Shown: positions 8,164 through 15,132 of the stretch, one piece after another
How the letters are laid out: each line of letters starts with the position of its first letter
How positions within the stretch are numbered: the first letter of the stretch is position 1
Origin: Ramlibacter sp.
Lineage (GTDB): Bacteria; Pseudomonadota; Gammaproteobacteria; Burkholderiales; Burkholderiaceae_C
Length of the DNA: 64,000 bases
Assembly: GCA_019635435.1 (NCBI GenBank)
Contig: JAHBZM010000001.1
Span: 1,860,001 to 1,924,000, forward strand
Direction: 5' to 3'
Notes under the pieces: model-generated
Database searches by the model: none
What the model saw: the letters and a program-made list of their open reading frames with translations, nothing else
Told to the model about the DNA's origin: nothing
Position numbers and translations under genes: made by a program

Positions 8164-8748
8164 TCAGCCGGCGCTGTCCAGGTTCAGGTCCACCGCGGGG
8201 CGGCCACCGCGGGCGCGCAGCGCCGCGACCTCGTCCAGCAGCGACAGGTTCTGGGCCGTGAGGGTCTTGACCTTGATGTTGGTGGCGCGCAGCCGCTCGG
8301 CCACGCGCGCCATGATCGCGCCCATGAGCGCGCAGGCCACGTCGGGCACGGTCTCGATCAGGCGGGCCAGCGCGGGGCGGTCGAGCACGGCGATGTCCAT
8401 GTCGGTGACGGCGGTCACGGTGGCCGAGCGTGGCTTGCCGTCCAGCACGCCCAGCTCGCCAAACAGGCTGCCGCTGCCCAGCATGCTGAGCACCATGGAG
8501 TCGTGCAGGCTGCCGCGCATTTCGTTGGCCACCACGGCCTCGCCCTGCAGCACCAGCGCCATGTAGCCGGTGCTGGTGACGCCTTCCTGGATCAGGACCG
8601 CGCCGGCCTTGATGCGCTGCGGCGTGAGCAGGCGCACGATCTGCAGCGCATGGGCCAGGGTGAGCTCGGTCAGCGCGGTCTTGGAGATCAGCAGCTCGGC
8701 CACGTCGGAGCGGGACCAGGTGCGCTTGTCGGTGATGATGCTTTCCAT
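8164..8748 (-). CDS. Cyclic nucleotide-binding (CAP-like) domain protein, tandem paralogue
   Basis: A 194-residue protein with the same architecture as the gene downstream: short N-terminal helix, cNMP-binding barrel (RIKAGAVLIQEG, GELGVLDGKPRSATVTAVTD) and a helical tail. The phosphate-binding cassette with Arg-Ser-Ala is intact. No HTH is seen, so it is probably a signalling or scaffolding protein rather than a Crp-type regulator. It lies 20 nt downstream of the LysM-FecR gene. The pair arose by tandem duplication. Confidence 0.87.
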   Translation of the reverse strand: MESIITDKRTWSRSDVAELLISKTALTELTLAHALQIVRLLTPQRIKAGAVLIQEGVTSTGYMALVLQGEAVVANEMRGSLHDSMVLSMLGSGSLFGELGVLDGKPRSATVTAVTDMDIAVLDRPALARLIETVPDVACALMGAIMARVAERLRATNIKVKTLTAQNLSLLDEVAALRARGGRPAVDLNLDSAG

Positions 8749-8768
8749 GATGTTGGCCCTGTTCCCTG

Positions 8769-10223
8769 TTACCTGGTGGCGAGCGGCACCAGCGGGAAGC
8801 CGTTGTCGAACACGGTCACCCCCCAGTTGGCCGAGATGTCGAGCCGGTAGACACCGGTGTCCAGCGTGTGGCCGTCGGCCAGCGTGGCGTGCAGCCGCAG
8901 GTAGTACACGCCGGCCTTGAGGTCACCCAGCGTGAGCTGCGGCCCGGTCGATTCAAACCGCCCCAGCACGTTGCCAAAGGCCTCGTCGCTGGCGAGTTCG
9001 GCGCTGTAGCGCGGGGCGCTCAGCGGCTGGCCGTTGGCCTGCTCGGCGGTCCAGGCCAGCACGTTCTGCCCGTTGCGGATGCTCAGTGACGAACTGGTGA
9101 CGCGCCAGCGCGTGGGTGCCTTGATGGCGATCAGCTTGACGGCGTCCAGGCCCTCCAGGCCCTGCGCGTCGATGCCGCGCACCCGGGTGTACCAGTTCGC
9201 GTTGTCCAGGCTGGCCAGATCCACACCGGGCGCGGTGACCTTGAGGTCGCGCACGATGCGCGAGAACCGGTCGTCGCTGGCCACCTGCACCCGGAAGGCC
9301 GTGGCACCCGCCAGCACCGGCATGGGCAGCACGGTCACGGGCCGGGTGAGCTCACCGGGCTGGGCCGTGAGGTCGGGCGCGGGCAGCAGCTTGACCACGC
9401 GCACCTCGCGCACGGCCGGGTTGATGATGGCGCCGGTGCCGCCGGGCAGGTCGGCGCCGCTTTGCTGGGCCGGGTTGTCGGCCCGCACCAGGCCTTCGAC
9501 CACTTCGGTGCGCGCGTTGCGGGACACCGGGTCGTCATAGGCCACGCGGAACTGGGTGCCGCGCACGCCCACCAGCGAGGTGGGGGTTTCGATCTGCAAC
9601 GGGGTGGCGCGGTTCTGGATGCGCGCGGCCGCCGTCTCCAGCGCGCCCAGACTCAGCCGCATGAAACCCGAGAACCAGGTGGTCGAGCCGCTGGCGCTGG
9701 CGTCACGCATGGCGTAGCCGCGGTTGGACACCACCTCGGCGAGCGTGTTGGGCAGCAGCTTGACCTGGCTGCCGTCACCCAGCTCGACGATGGCCGAGCT
9801 GTTGGCGGCGGTCTGCAGCCGGCCGCCCTCGGGCACGGCCATGCCCACGGTGGCAGCCGTTCCGCCCAGCCGCACGTCGCCGGCCGTGCTGATGATGCGC
9901 GCGTTGGCGGGCTCGAACTTGAGCAGGCGCAGCGGGATGTTGACCCGCTGGCCAGGCTTGATGAAGTTCGGGTCCTTCATGCGGTTGAACCTGGCCACCT
10001 CGGCCCAGGCGTCGGGCCGCACCAGCAGCTCGCGCGCCATGACGATCAGCTTGTCCGACGGCTTGACGACGTAGGGCAGGCTGGGCTCGGTGGGTTCGGC
10101 AGCGGCTGGGGCCGCGGTCTGGGCCCAGGCGCTGTTTGCTACCAAAAGAATAGCGCACAGTGCCCACGGGGCCTGGACTCCAGCCATTTTTTGTCTGAAT
10201 TGCAGCGAAAACAGGGCATTCAT
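8769..10223 (-). CDS. Secreted LysM-FecR domain protein
   Basis: A 484-residue exported protein. Signal peptide 1-34 (hydrophobic ALCAILLVANSAWA, likely cleavage before Gln35); LysM-type segment about 50-98 (YVVKPSDKLIVMARELL, PGQRVNIPLRLL); FecR-type domain about 110-230 (GDVRLGG, GDGSQVKLLPNTLAEV, LVGVRGTQFRVAYDD); the C-terminal half resembles fibronectin-like repeats (WYTRVRGIDAQGLEG, YYLRLHATLADG). LysM binds peptidoglycan, so the protein likely sits in the periplasm. Its ATG overlaps the mogA stop by 4 nt (ATGA). The signal-peptide core is encoded by a dispersed repeat. The role of FecR/cNMP-binding clusters of this kind is not established. Confidence 0.85.
   Translation of the reverse strand: MNALFSLQFRQKMAGVQAPWALCAILLVANSAWAQTAAPAAAEPTEPSLPYVVKPSDKLIVMARELLVRPDAWAEVARFNRMKDPNFIKPGQRVNIPLRLLKFEPANARIISTAGDVRLGGTAATVGMAVPEGGRLQTAANSSAIVELGDGSQVKLLPNTLAEVVSNRGYAMRDASASGSTTWFSGFMRLSLGALETAAARIQNRATPLQIETPTSLVGVRGTQFRVAYDDPVSRNARTEVVEGLVRADNPAQQSGADLPGGTGAIINPAVREVRVVKLLPAPDLTAQPGELTRPVTVLPMPVLAGATAFRVQVASDDRFSRIVRDLKVTAPGVDLASLDNANWYTRVRGIDAQGLEGLDAVKLIAIKAPTRWRVTSSSLSIRNGQNVLAWTAEQANGQPLSAPRYSAELASDEAFGNVLGRFESTGPQLTLGDLKAGVYYLRLHATLADGHTLDTGVYRLDISANWGVTVFDNGFPLVPLATR
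10138..10185 (+). repeat. Dispersed GCTA-hairpin element, copy 2, encoding a signal-peptide core
   Basis: The plus strand reads GCTACCAAAAGAATAGC, then GCACAGTGCCCACGGGGC, then CTGGACTCCAGCC. On the minus (coding) strand it gives GVQAPWALCAILLVAN, residues about 14-30 of the LysM-FecR protein. It is very close to copy 5 at 40509 outside the hairpin. Confidence 0.85.
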
Positions 10224-10843
10224 GAAGACTCCTGAGGCCGCGCGGGCCGGATGGCCGACTTGGGCCGGAAAGCCTTGCAGACCTCGTCGCGGGTTTCAAG
10301 ATAGGGCCCGCCGATCAGGTCCACGCCATACGGCACGGCGGCAAAGATGCCGGGCACGCCGGGCCGGCCCTCCGCAGATTGGAGCCCTTCCAGTGTTTCC
10401 TGGATCGCCCGGGGCTGGCCTGGCAGGTTGATGATGAGACTTTTGTCACGGATGACGGCGCATTGGCGCGACAGGATGGCCGTGGGCACAAAGTGCAGGC
10501 TGATCTGGCGCATCTGCTCGCCAAAGCCGGGCATGACCTTGTGGGCCACGGCCAGCGTGGCCTCGGGCGTGACGTCGCGCGGCGCGGGGCCGGTGCCGCC
10601 GGTGGTCAGCACCAGGGCGCAGCCGGCGTCCACCAGCTCGATCAGCGTGGCGCTGATGGTGGCCTGCTCATCAGGGATCAGCCGGGGCACAAATTCAATG
10701 GGGTTGCGCAGTGCGCTGCCCAGCCAGTCCTGCAGCGCGGGCAGGCCCTTGTCTTCGTAGACGCCGGTGGAGGCCCGGTCGCTGACCGAGACGATGCCGA
10801 TGCGCACGGGATCGAACCCGCCGTCCATGCCCGCCTCACTCAT
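10220..10843 (-). CDS. mogA: Molybdopterin adenylyltransferase MogA
   Basis: A 207-residue MoaB/Mog-fold protein that adenylylates molybdopterin before molybdate insertion. RIGIVSVSDRASTGVYEDKG at the N-terminus, the catalytic TTGGTGPAPRDVTPEAT motif and INLPGQPRAI near residue 155 are diagnostic. The C-terminal 25 residues are a basic, poorly conserved tail. It overlaps darP upstream by 8 nt and the LysM-FecR gene downstream by 4 nt. The nitrate reductase NasA encoded 8 kb away is a molybdenum enzyme that would use its product. Confidence 0.92.
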   Translation of the reverse strand: MSEAGMDGGFDPVRIGIVSVSDRASTGVYEDKGLPALQDWLGSALRNPIEFVPRLIPDEQATISATLIELVDAGCALVLTTGGTGPAPRDVTPEATLAVAHKVMPGFGEQMRQISLHFVPTAILSRQCAVIRDKSLIINLPGQPRAIQETLEGLQSAEGRPGVPGIFAAVPYGVDLIGGPYLETRDEVCKAFRPKSAIRPARPQESS

Positions 10844-11450
10844 GGCCCAGCTGCTCCCGCACCAGGTGGAAGATTTCGCGGTAGGCGCGGCCGCGCCGCG
10901 GCGCCAGCCCCTGCGAGATAGAGGTCTTGTCAGGCTGCGCGTCCTTGCGGGCCTGGCGGATCAGCGCGCGCAGCTGCTGCGTGTCGGTGTCCGGGCTCAG
11001 CTGCAACCACAGCGGCAGCGCTTCGTCGTCGTCGATCAGGCGGTCGCGCCACTGCTCGGCCTCGTGCAGGGCCAGCGTGTGCTGGGCCGAGCCGCGCTGC
11101 TGCTCGTCCAGCGCGGCGCGCACGGCCTCGACCACCTCGGGTTCGAGCAGGCGCATCTGCTTGCCGATGAACTGCATCTGCCGGCGCTTGCCCTCGAAGT
11201 TGGTGATGCGCTTGGCCTCGGCCAGGCCCTCGACCAGCTTGTCGGGCAGGGGCAGGCGGGCCATCAGGTCGGCGCGCAGCGTGAGCAGGTCCTCGCCGAG
11301 CTTTTGCAGCTCGGTGCTTTCGCGCTTGAGGTCGGTCTTGCTGGCTTCGGTCGTGCCTTTGAGCTCGGCCTTGAGTTCAAGGTCCAGTTCGCTGCCTTCG
11401 GCCACGAACTGGCCGCGGACGAAATAGCCTTTTTTGGGTTTGCGGGACAT
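10836..11450 (-). CDS. darP: Ribosome-associated protein DarP (YjgA)
   Basis: A 204-residue highly charged protein of the YjgA/DUF615 family, which associates with the 50S subunit during late assembly. The diagnostic stretches are ELQKLGEDLLTL, LAEAKRITNFEGKRRQMQFI and YREIFHLVREQL at the C-terminus. The start is the ATG at 11448-11450 (MSRKPKKGYFVRG); the frame extends further upstream only with a TTG and no RBS. It is divergent from pmbA, the same arrangement as yjgA/pmbA in E. coli. Confidence 0.9.
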   Translation of the reverse strand: MSRKPKKGYFVRGQFVAEGSELDLELKAELKGTTEASKTDLKRESTELQKLGEDLLTLRADLMARLPLPDKLVEGLAEAKRITNFEGKRRQMQFIGKQMRLLEPEVVEAVRAALDEQQRGSAQHTLALHEAEQWRDRLIDDDEALPLWLQLSPDTDTQQLRALIRQARKDAQPDKTSISQGLAPRRGRAYREIFHLVREQLGHE

Positions 11451-11502
11451 GTGTTTTGGGGGGTGTTGCAGGAGTGTGGCCTGCCAGTCGCAAAGCGGCA
11501 AG

Positions 11503-11508
11503 TATCAT
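11503..11508 (+). promoter_or_regulatory. Possible -10 element (TATCAT) just upstream of pmbA
   Basis: TATCAT lies 10 bases before the pmbA ATG, which lacks a Shine-Dalgarno. No convincing -35 is seen. If used, the mRNA would be nearly leaderless. Confidence 0.3.
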
Positions 11509-11518
11509 AGCTCCCGAT

Positions 11519-12895
11519 ATGACCACACCCTCCTCACGAGCCGACAGCGGCTTTGCCTACAGCCGCGCCACCTTCGAAGAACTGGTTGACCGGGCCCTGG
11601 CCCATGCGAAGAAACTCGGCGCCACCGATGCCGGCGCCGAAGCCTCCGAAGGCTGCGGGCTGAGCGTGTCGGTGCGCAAGGGCGAGCTTGAAACCGTGGA
11701 GCGCAACCGCGACAAGTCGCTGGGCGTGACCGTCTACATGGGCCACCGCCGCGGCAACGCCAGCACCTCTGATTTTTCCCCCGCCGCCATCGAGCAGACC
11801 GTGCAGGCCGCCTTTGACATTGCGCGCTTCACCGCCGAGGACCCGGTGGCCGGCCTGCCCGACGCGGCCGATGTGGCCCAGGCCCACGAGCAGCCCGAGC
11901 TGGACCTGTTCCACCCCTGGGCCATCACCAGCGAGGAGGCGGCCCGCCTCGCGCTGGAATGCGAGGCCGCGGCCCTGTCCACCGACCGGCGCATCACCAA
12001 CAGCGAGGGCGCCGGTGTCTCGGCCCAGCAAAGCCATTTCTTCAGTGCCCACACGCGGGGCTTTCGGGGCGGCTACGCCAGCTCGCGCCACAGCCTGTCG
12101 GTGGCGCCAATTGCCGGCAAGGGCAATGGCATGCAGCGCGACGCCTGGTACAGCTCCATGCGCAGCGCCGAGGAGCTGGCCAGCCCGCAGGCCGTGGGCC
12201 GCTACGCGGCCGAGCGCGCGCTGAGCCGGCTCAAGTCGCGCAAGATCGCCACCACGCAATGCCCGGTGCTGTTCGAGTCGCCGCTGGCCGCGGGCCTGCT
12301 GGGCGGCTTTGTGCAGGCCGTGAGCGGCGGCGCGCTGTACCGCAAGAGCAGTTTCCTGCTCGATTCGCTGGGCAAGCGCGTGCTGCCCAGGCACATCGAC
12401 ATTGCCGAAGACCCGCACGTGCCGCGCGGCAAGGGCAGTTCGCCGTTTGACGAGGAGGGTGTGCGCACCCGTGCCCGCAAGGTGGTGGACGCAGGCCGGG
12501 TGGAAGGCTATTTCCTGAGCAGCTATTCGGCGCGCAAGCTGGGGATGAAGACCACCGGCAATGCGGGGGGCTCGCACAACCTCACCATGACGTCGCGCCT
12601 GACCCGCCCCGATGACGACCTGGACGCCATGCTGCGCAAGCTGGGCACCGGGCTGTTCGTGATCGAGCTCATGGGGCAGGGCGTGAACTACGTGACCGGT
12701 GACTACTCACGTGGCGCCAGCGGCTTCTGGGTCGAGAACGGCCAGATCGCCTTCCCGGTGCAGGAGATCACCATTGCCGGCAACCTCAAGGACATGCTCC
12801 AGGGCATTGACGCCGTGGGCGCCGATGCCTACAACTATGGCGCCAAGACGGTGGGCTCGGTGCTGGTCAACCGGATGAAGGTCGCGGGGAGCTAG
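11519..12895 (+). CDS. pmbA: Metalloprotease PmbA/TldE
   Basis: A 458-residue protein of the TldD/PmbA family. PmbA (TldE) partners TldD in proteolysis of modified peptides and of the CcdA antitoxin in E. coli. The N-terminal half carries VSVRKGELETVERNRDKSLG; the C-terminal half has LFESPLAAGLLGGF, KTTGNAGGSHNL and LGTGLFVIELMGQGVNYVTGDYSRGASGFWVENG, typical of the TldE subunit. The start is the ATG at 11519 (MTTPSSRADSGF). It is divergent from darP. A repeat fills the gap to the convergent yqeY. Confidence 0.95.
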   Translation: MTTPSSRADSGFAYSRATFEELVDRALAHAKKLGATDAGAEASEGCGLSVSVRKGELETVERNRDKSLGVTVYMGHRRGNASTSDFSPAAIEQTVQAAFDIARFTAEDPVAGLPDAADVAQAHEQPELDLFHPWAITSEEAARLALECEAAALSTDRRITNSEGAGVSAQQSHFFSAHTRGFRGGYASSRHSLSVAPIAGKGNGMQRDAWYSSMRSAEELASPQAVGRYAAERALSRLKSRKIATTQCPVLFESPLAAGLLGGFVQAVSGGALYRKSSFLLDSLGKRVLPRHIDIAEDPHVPRGKGSSPFDEEGVRTRARKVVDAGRVEGYFLSSYSARKLGMKTTGNAGGSHNLTMTSRLTRPDDDLDAMLRKLGTGLFVIELMGQGVNYVTGDYSRGASGFWVENGQIAFPVQEITIAGNLKDMLQGIDAVGADAYNYGAKTVGSVLVNRMKVAGS

Positions 12896-12896
12896 C

Positions 12897-12980
12897 TCCC
12901 CCCGAAGCGGCCTGCGGCCGCCTCCCCCCAGGGGGCACCACCGGCGGCCCGGCGGAGCCGGTTCCGCGGTGGCACTTGAA
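12897..12980 (+). repeat. REP-like intergenic palindromic repeat, copy 1
   Basis: About 84 bases of nested GC-rich palindromes (GAAGCGGCCTGCGGCCGCC, then CCCCCCAGGGGGC, then CCGGCGGCCCGGCGGAGCCGG), ending GGTGGCACTTGAA. It fills the space between the convergent pmbA and yqeY genes. A closely related copy lies between nuoC and nuoD (44505-44592). Confidence 0.85.
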
Positions 12981-13427
12981 TTAGCTTGCCAGCGCTGCCT
13001 TGACAGCGGCACTCACCTGGCCCATATCGGCCTTGCCGGCGAGTTTGGCCTTGACGGCGCCCATGACCTTGCCCATGTCGCCGGGGCCTTTGGCACCCAG
13101 TTCGGCCACGATGGCCTTGACTTCGGCGGCGACCTCTTCGGCGCTCAGGCGCGCGGGCAGGTAGACCTTGAGCACCTGGGTCTCGGCGATTTCCACGTCG
13201 GCGAGGTCCTGCCGGCCGGCCTTCTCAAAGGCTTCGATGCTGTCCTTGCGCTGCTTGAGCATCTTGTCGACGATGGCGATCACGGCCGCGTCGTCCAGCT
13301 CGACGCGCTCGTCCACTTCCTTCTGCTTCATGGCGGCGGTCAGCAGGCGGATGGTGCCCAGGCGCACGCTGTCCTTGGCGCGCATGGCGGCTTTCATGTC
13401 TTCGGTGATCTGTTCCTTGAGGCTCAT
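12981..13427 (-). CDS. yqeY: GatB/YqeY domain protein
   Basis: A 148-residue protein of the YqeY family, related to the C-terminal tRNA-binding tail domain of GatB. MSLKEQITEDMKAAMRAKDS and RLGTIRLLTAAMKQKEVDER at the N-terminus, and GPGDMGKVMGAVKAKLAGKAD at the C-terminus, are characteristic. The exact function is unknown; a tRNA-related role is inferred from the domain. It lies downstream of rpsU, separated by an intrinsic terminator, in an order common in betaproteobacteria. Confidence 0.93.
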   Translation of the reverse strand: MSLKEQITEDMKAAMRAKDSVRLGTIRLLTAAMKQKEVDERVELDDAAVIAIVDKMLKQRKDSIEAFEKAGRQDLADVEIAETQVLKVYLPARLSAEEVAAEVKAIVAELGAKGPGDMGKVMGAVKAKLAGKADMGQVSAAVKAALAS

Positions 13428-13464
13428 GGGGTTCTCCGGGAGAAAGGCGAAAAAAGGCGGGCGA

Positions 13465-13501
13465 CAAAAAAGCCTGCGTGAGCGTCCCCAGGCAGGCTTT
13501 T
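13465..13501 (-). terminator. Intrinsic terminator between rpsU and yqeY
   Basis: On the minus strand GCCTGC (13497-13492) pairs with GCAGGC (13477-13472) across a 14-nt loop and is followed by a run of seven T. It would end or attenuate transcription from rpsU before yqeY. Confidence 0.8.
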
Positions 13502-13527
13502 CGGGTTGCCGCGAGGGCAGCCGGCGC

Positions 13528-13740
13528 TCAGTAGAGCTTCTTGGGCAACTGCATGCTGCGAACGCGCTTGTAGTGGCGCTTGACGGCGGCAGCCTTCTTG
13601 CGCTTGCGCTCGGCGGTGGGCTTTTCGTAGAACTCGCGGGCGCGCAGTTCGGTCAGCAGACCCAGCTTTTCAATGGTGCGCTTGAAGCGGCGCAGGGCGA
13701 CGTCAAACGGCTCGTTTTCTTTAACGCGGACGGTGGTCAT
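13528..13740 (-). CDS. rpsU: 30S ribosomal protein S21
   Basis: A 70-residue, strongly basic protein, full length for S21. MTTVRVKENEPFDVALRRFK and the C-terminal KRKKAAAVKRHYKRVRSMQL are diagnostic. S21 helps initiation by contacting the 16S platform near the anti-Shine-Dalgarno. No strong Shine-Dalgarno precedes the ATG (only GGAATT about 11 nt upstream). A good promoter and a leader hairpin lie upstream and a terminator lies downstream. Confidence 0.97.
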   Translation of the reverse strand: MTTVRVKENEPFDVALRRFKRTIEKLGLLTELRAREFYEKPTAERKRKKAAAVKRHYKRVRSMQLPKKLY

Positions 13741-13816
13741 TAGCGAATGAATTCCAGATTTGTGCGCCCAGAGGGGTCAAGGGAGATCGGGCCCTTGCTC
13801 CGTAGACGCTGAATGT

Positions 13817-13847
13817 CCCCCACTTGTAGGTGATCAGGCCGTGGGGG
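13817..13847 (-). promoter_or_regulatory. Leader hairpin of rpsU
   Basis: On the minus strand CCCCCAC (13847-13841) pairs perfectly with GTGGGGG (13823-13817), with a 17-nt loop. It lies in the roughly 120-nt leader between the promoter and the rpsU start. No T-run follows, so it is not a terminator; its role is unknown. Confidence 0.55.
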
Positions 13848-13867
13848 TTTGCCAGCAAAAGCCTTGA

Positions 13868-13895
13868 ATTATAACGCTTTTCCGGCGCGCATCAA
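13868..13895 (-). promoter_or_regulatory. Sigma70-type promoter for rpsU
   Basis: Minus strand: TTGATG (13895-13890), 16-nt spacer, TATAAT (13873-13868). The -10 is a perfect consensus. It overlaps the stop codon of the upstream flavoprotein gene, giving rpsU a leader of about 120 nt. Confidence 0.75.
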
Positions 13896-15130
13896 GCCGT
13901 TGCCGTGGTGACCGCCGGCAGCGCCATGGCGCAGGCGTGGGCGCTGGCCCAGGCCCACTGGAAGTTGTAGCCGCCCAGCCAGCCGGTCACGTCCACCACT
14001 TCGCCGATGAAATACAGGCCCGGGTGGCTGGATTCGAGGGTTTGCGACGACAGGTCGCGGGTGTCGACGCCGCCGGCGGTCACTTCGGCCTTTTTGTAGC
14101 CCTCGGTGCCGGTGGGGGTCAGTTCCCAGCGGCTCAGGCGCTGCGCCAGCAGGTTCAGCGCCTTGTCGGTGGCTTCACCCACCGGCCGCTGCCAGGCAGC
14201 GTCCTGCTGCACCCAGGCGTCGGCCAGCCGCGAGGGCACCAGGTTGGACAGTTCGTTGGCGATCAGCTTGCGCGAGGTGGCCTTGGCGCGGGCCAGTGCC
14301 GCGGGCAGGTCGGCCTGCGGGGCCAGGTTGAGCCGGATCGGGCTGCCGGGCTGCCAGTAGCTTGAAATTTGCAGCACGGCCGGGCCGCTCAGGCCGCGGT
14401 GGGTGAACAGCAGGTCTTCGTCGAAGGCCATGCTGGCCGATCGTTTCGAGCTTGCCGAAGGGGCCGCGGTTTCGATCTGCACCGGCAGCGCCAGGCCCGC
14501 CAACTGGGCGTACGGCGCCCAGCCCTCGCCGTCGAAGGTGAGCGGCACCAGGGCCGGCCGGGGCTCGACCAGGCGCAGCCCGAACTGGCTGGCGATGCGG
14601 TAGCCGAAGTCGGTGGCGCCGATCTTGGGAATGGACAGCCCGCCCGTGGCCACGACGAGGCTGGCGGCCCGCACCGTGCCGCGCGGCGTGTCCAGCTCGT
14701 AGCCCTGTGCCCCGTGGCGCACCGCCTTCACGCCGCAAGGCTGCCAGTGCGTCACGCCGCCGGCCGCGCATTCGCGCAGCAGCATCTGGATCAGGTCGTC
14801 GGCCGAACGGTCGCAGAACAGCTGGCCTTTGTGTTTTTCGTGAAATGCAATGGCGTGCCGCTGCAGCAGCGCGACGAAATCCTGCGGCGTGTAGCGGCTC
14901 AGGGCCGATCGGCAGAAATGCGGGTTGGCGCCAATGAAGTGCTTGTGCGGCGAGCGCGGGTCGAGGTCGCGGTTGGTGAAGTTGGCGCGCCCGCCGCCCG
15001 AGATGCGGATCTTCTCGGCCACTTTCTCGCTGTGGTCCAGCAGCAGCACCTTGAGCCCGCGCTGGCCTGCCACGCCAGCGCAGAACAGGCCGGCGGCACC
15101 GGCCCCGACGATGATCGCGTCAAACCTCAA
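13892..15130 (-). CDS. YhiN/HI0933-family FAD-dependent oxidoreductase
   Basis: A 412-residue flavoprotein. The N-terminal FAD Rossmann motif is DAIIVGAGAAGLFCAGVAGQ; further family motifs are KIRISGGGRANFTN, SLVVATGGLSIPKIGATDFGY, TAGGVDTRDL and the C-terminal GEVVDVTGWLGGYNFQWAWAS. The substrate is unknown in most bacteria. I set the start at TTG 15130-15128, which follows GGAAGG by seven bases and sits two bases after the stop of the upstream hydroxylase; the open frame itself continues upstream without a better start. It is probably translationally coupled to that gene. Confidence 0.88.
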   Translation of the reverse strand: MRFDAIIVGAGAAGLFCAGVAGQRGLKVLLLDHSEKVAEKIRISGGGRANFTNRDLDPRSPHKHFIGANPHFCRSALSRYTPQDFVALLQRHAIAFHEKHKGQLFCDRSADDLIQMLLRECAAGGVTHWQPCGVKAVRHGAQGYELDTPRGTVRAASLVVATGGLSIPKIGATDFGYRIASQFGLRLVEPRPALVPLTFDGEGWAPYAQLAGLALPVQIETAAPSASSKRSASMAFDEDLLFTHRGLSGPAVLQISSYWQPGSPIRLNLAPQADLPAALARAKATSRKLIANELSNLVPSRLADAWVQQDAAWQRPVGEATDKALNLLAQRLSRWELTPTGTEGYKKAEVTAGGVDTRDLSSQTLESSHPGLYFIGEVVDVTGWLGGYNFQWAWASAHACAMALPAVTTATA

Positions 15131-15132
15131 GC

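Noticed and set aside
11451..11501. A longer darP reading frame starting at TTG 11501 and a longer pmbA frame starting at 11456.
   Set aside because: Both would run into each other's 5' region, lack ribosome binding sites, and add residues not seen in the families.
12897..12980. The GC-rich palindromic repeats as CRISPR repeats.
   Set aside because: Copies are single and tens of kb apart, with no regular spacers and no cas genes.
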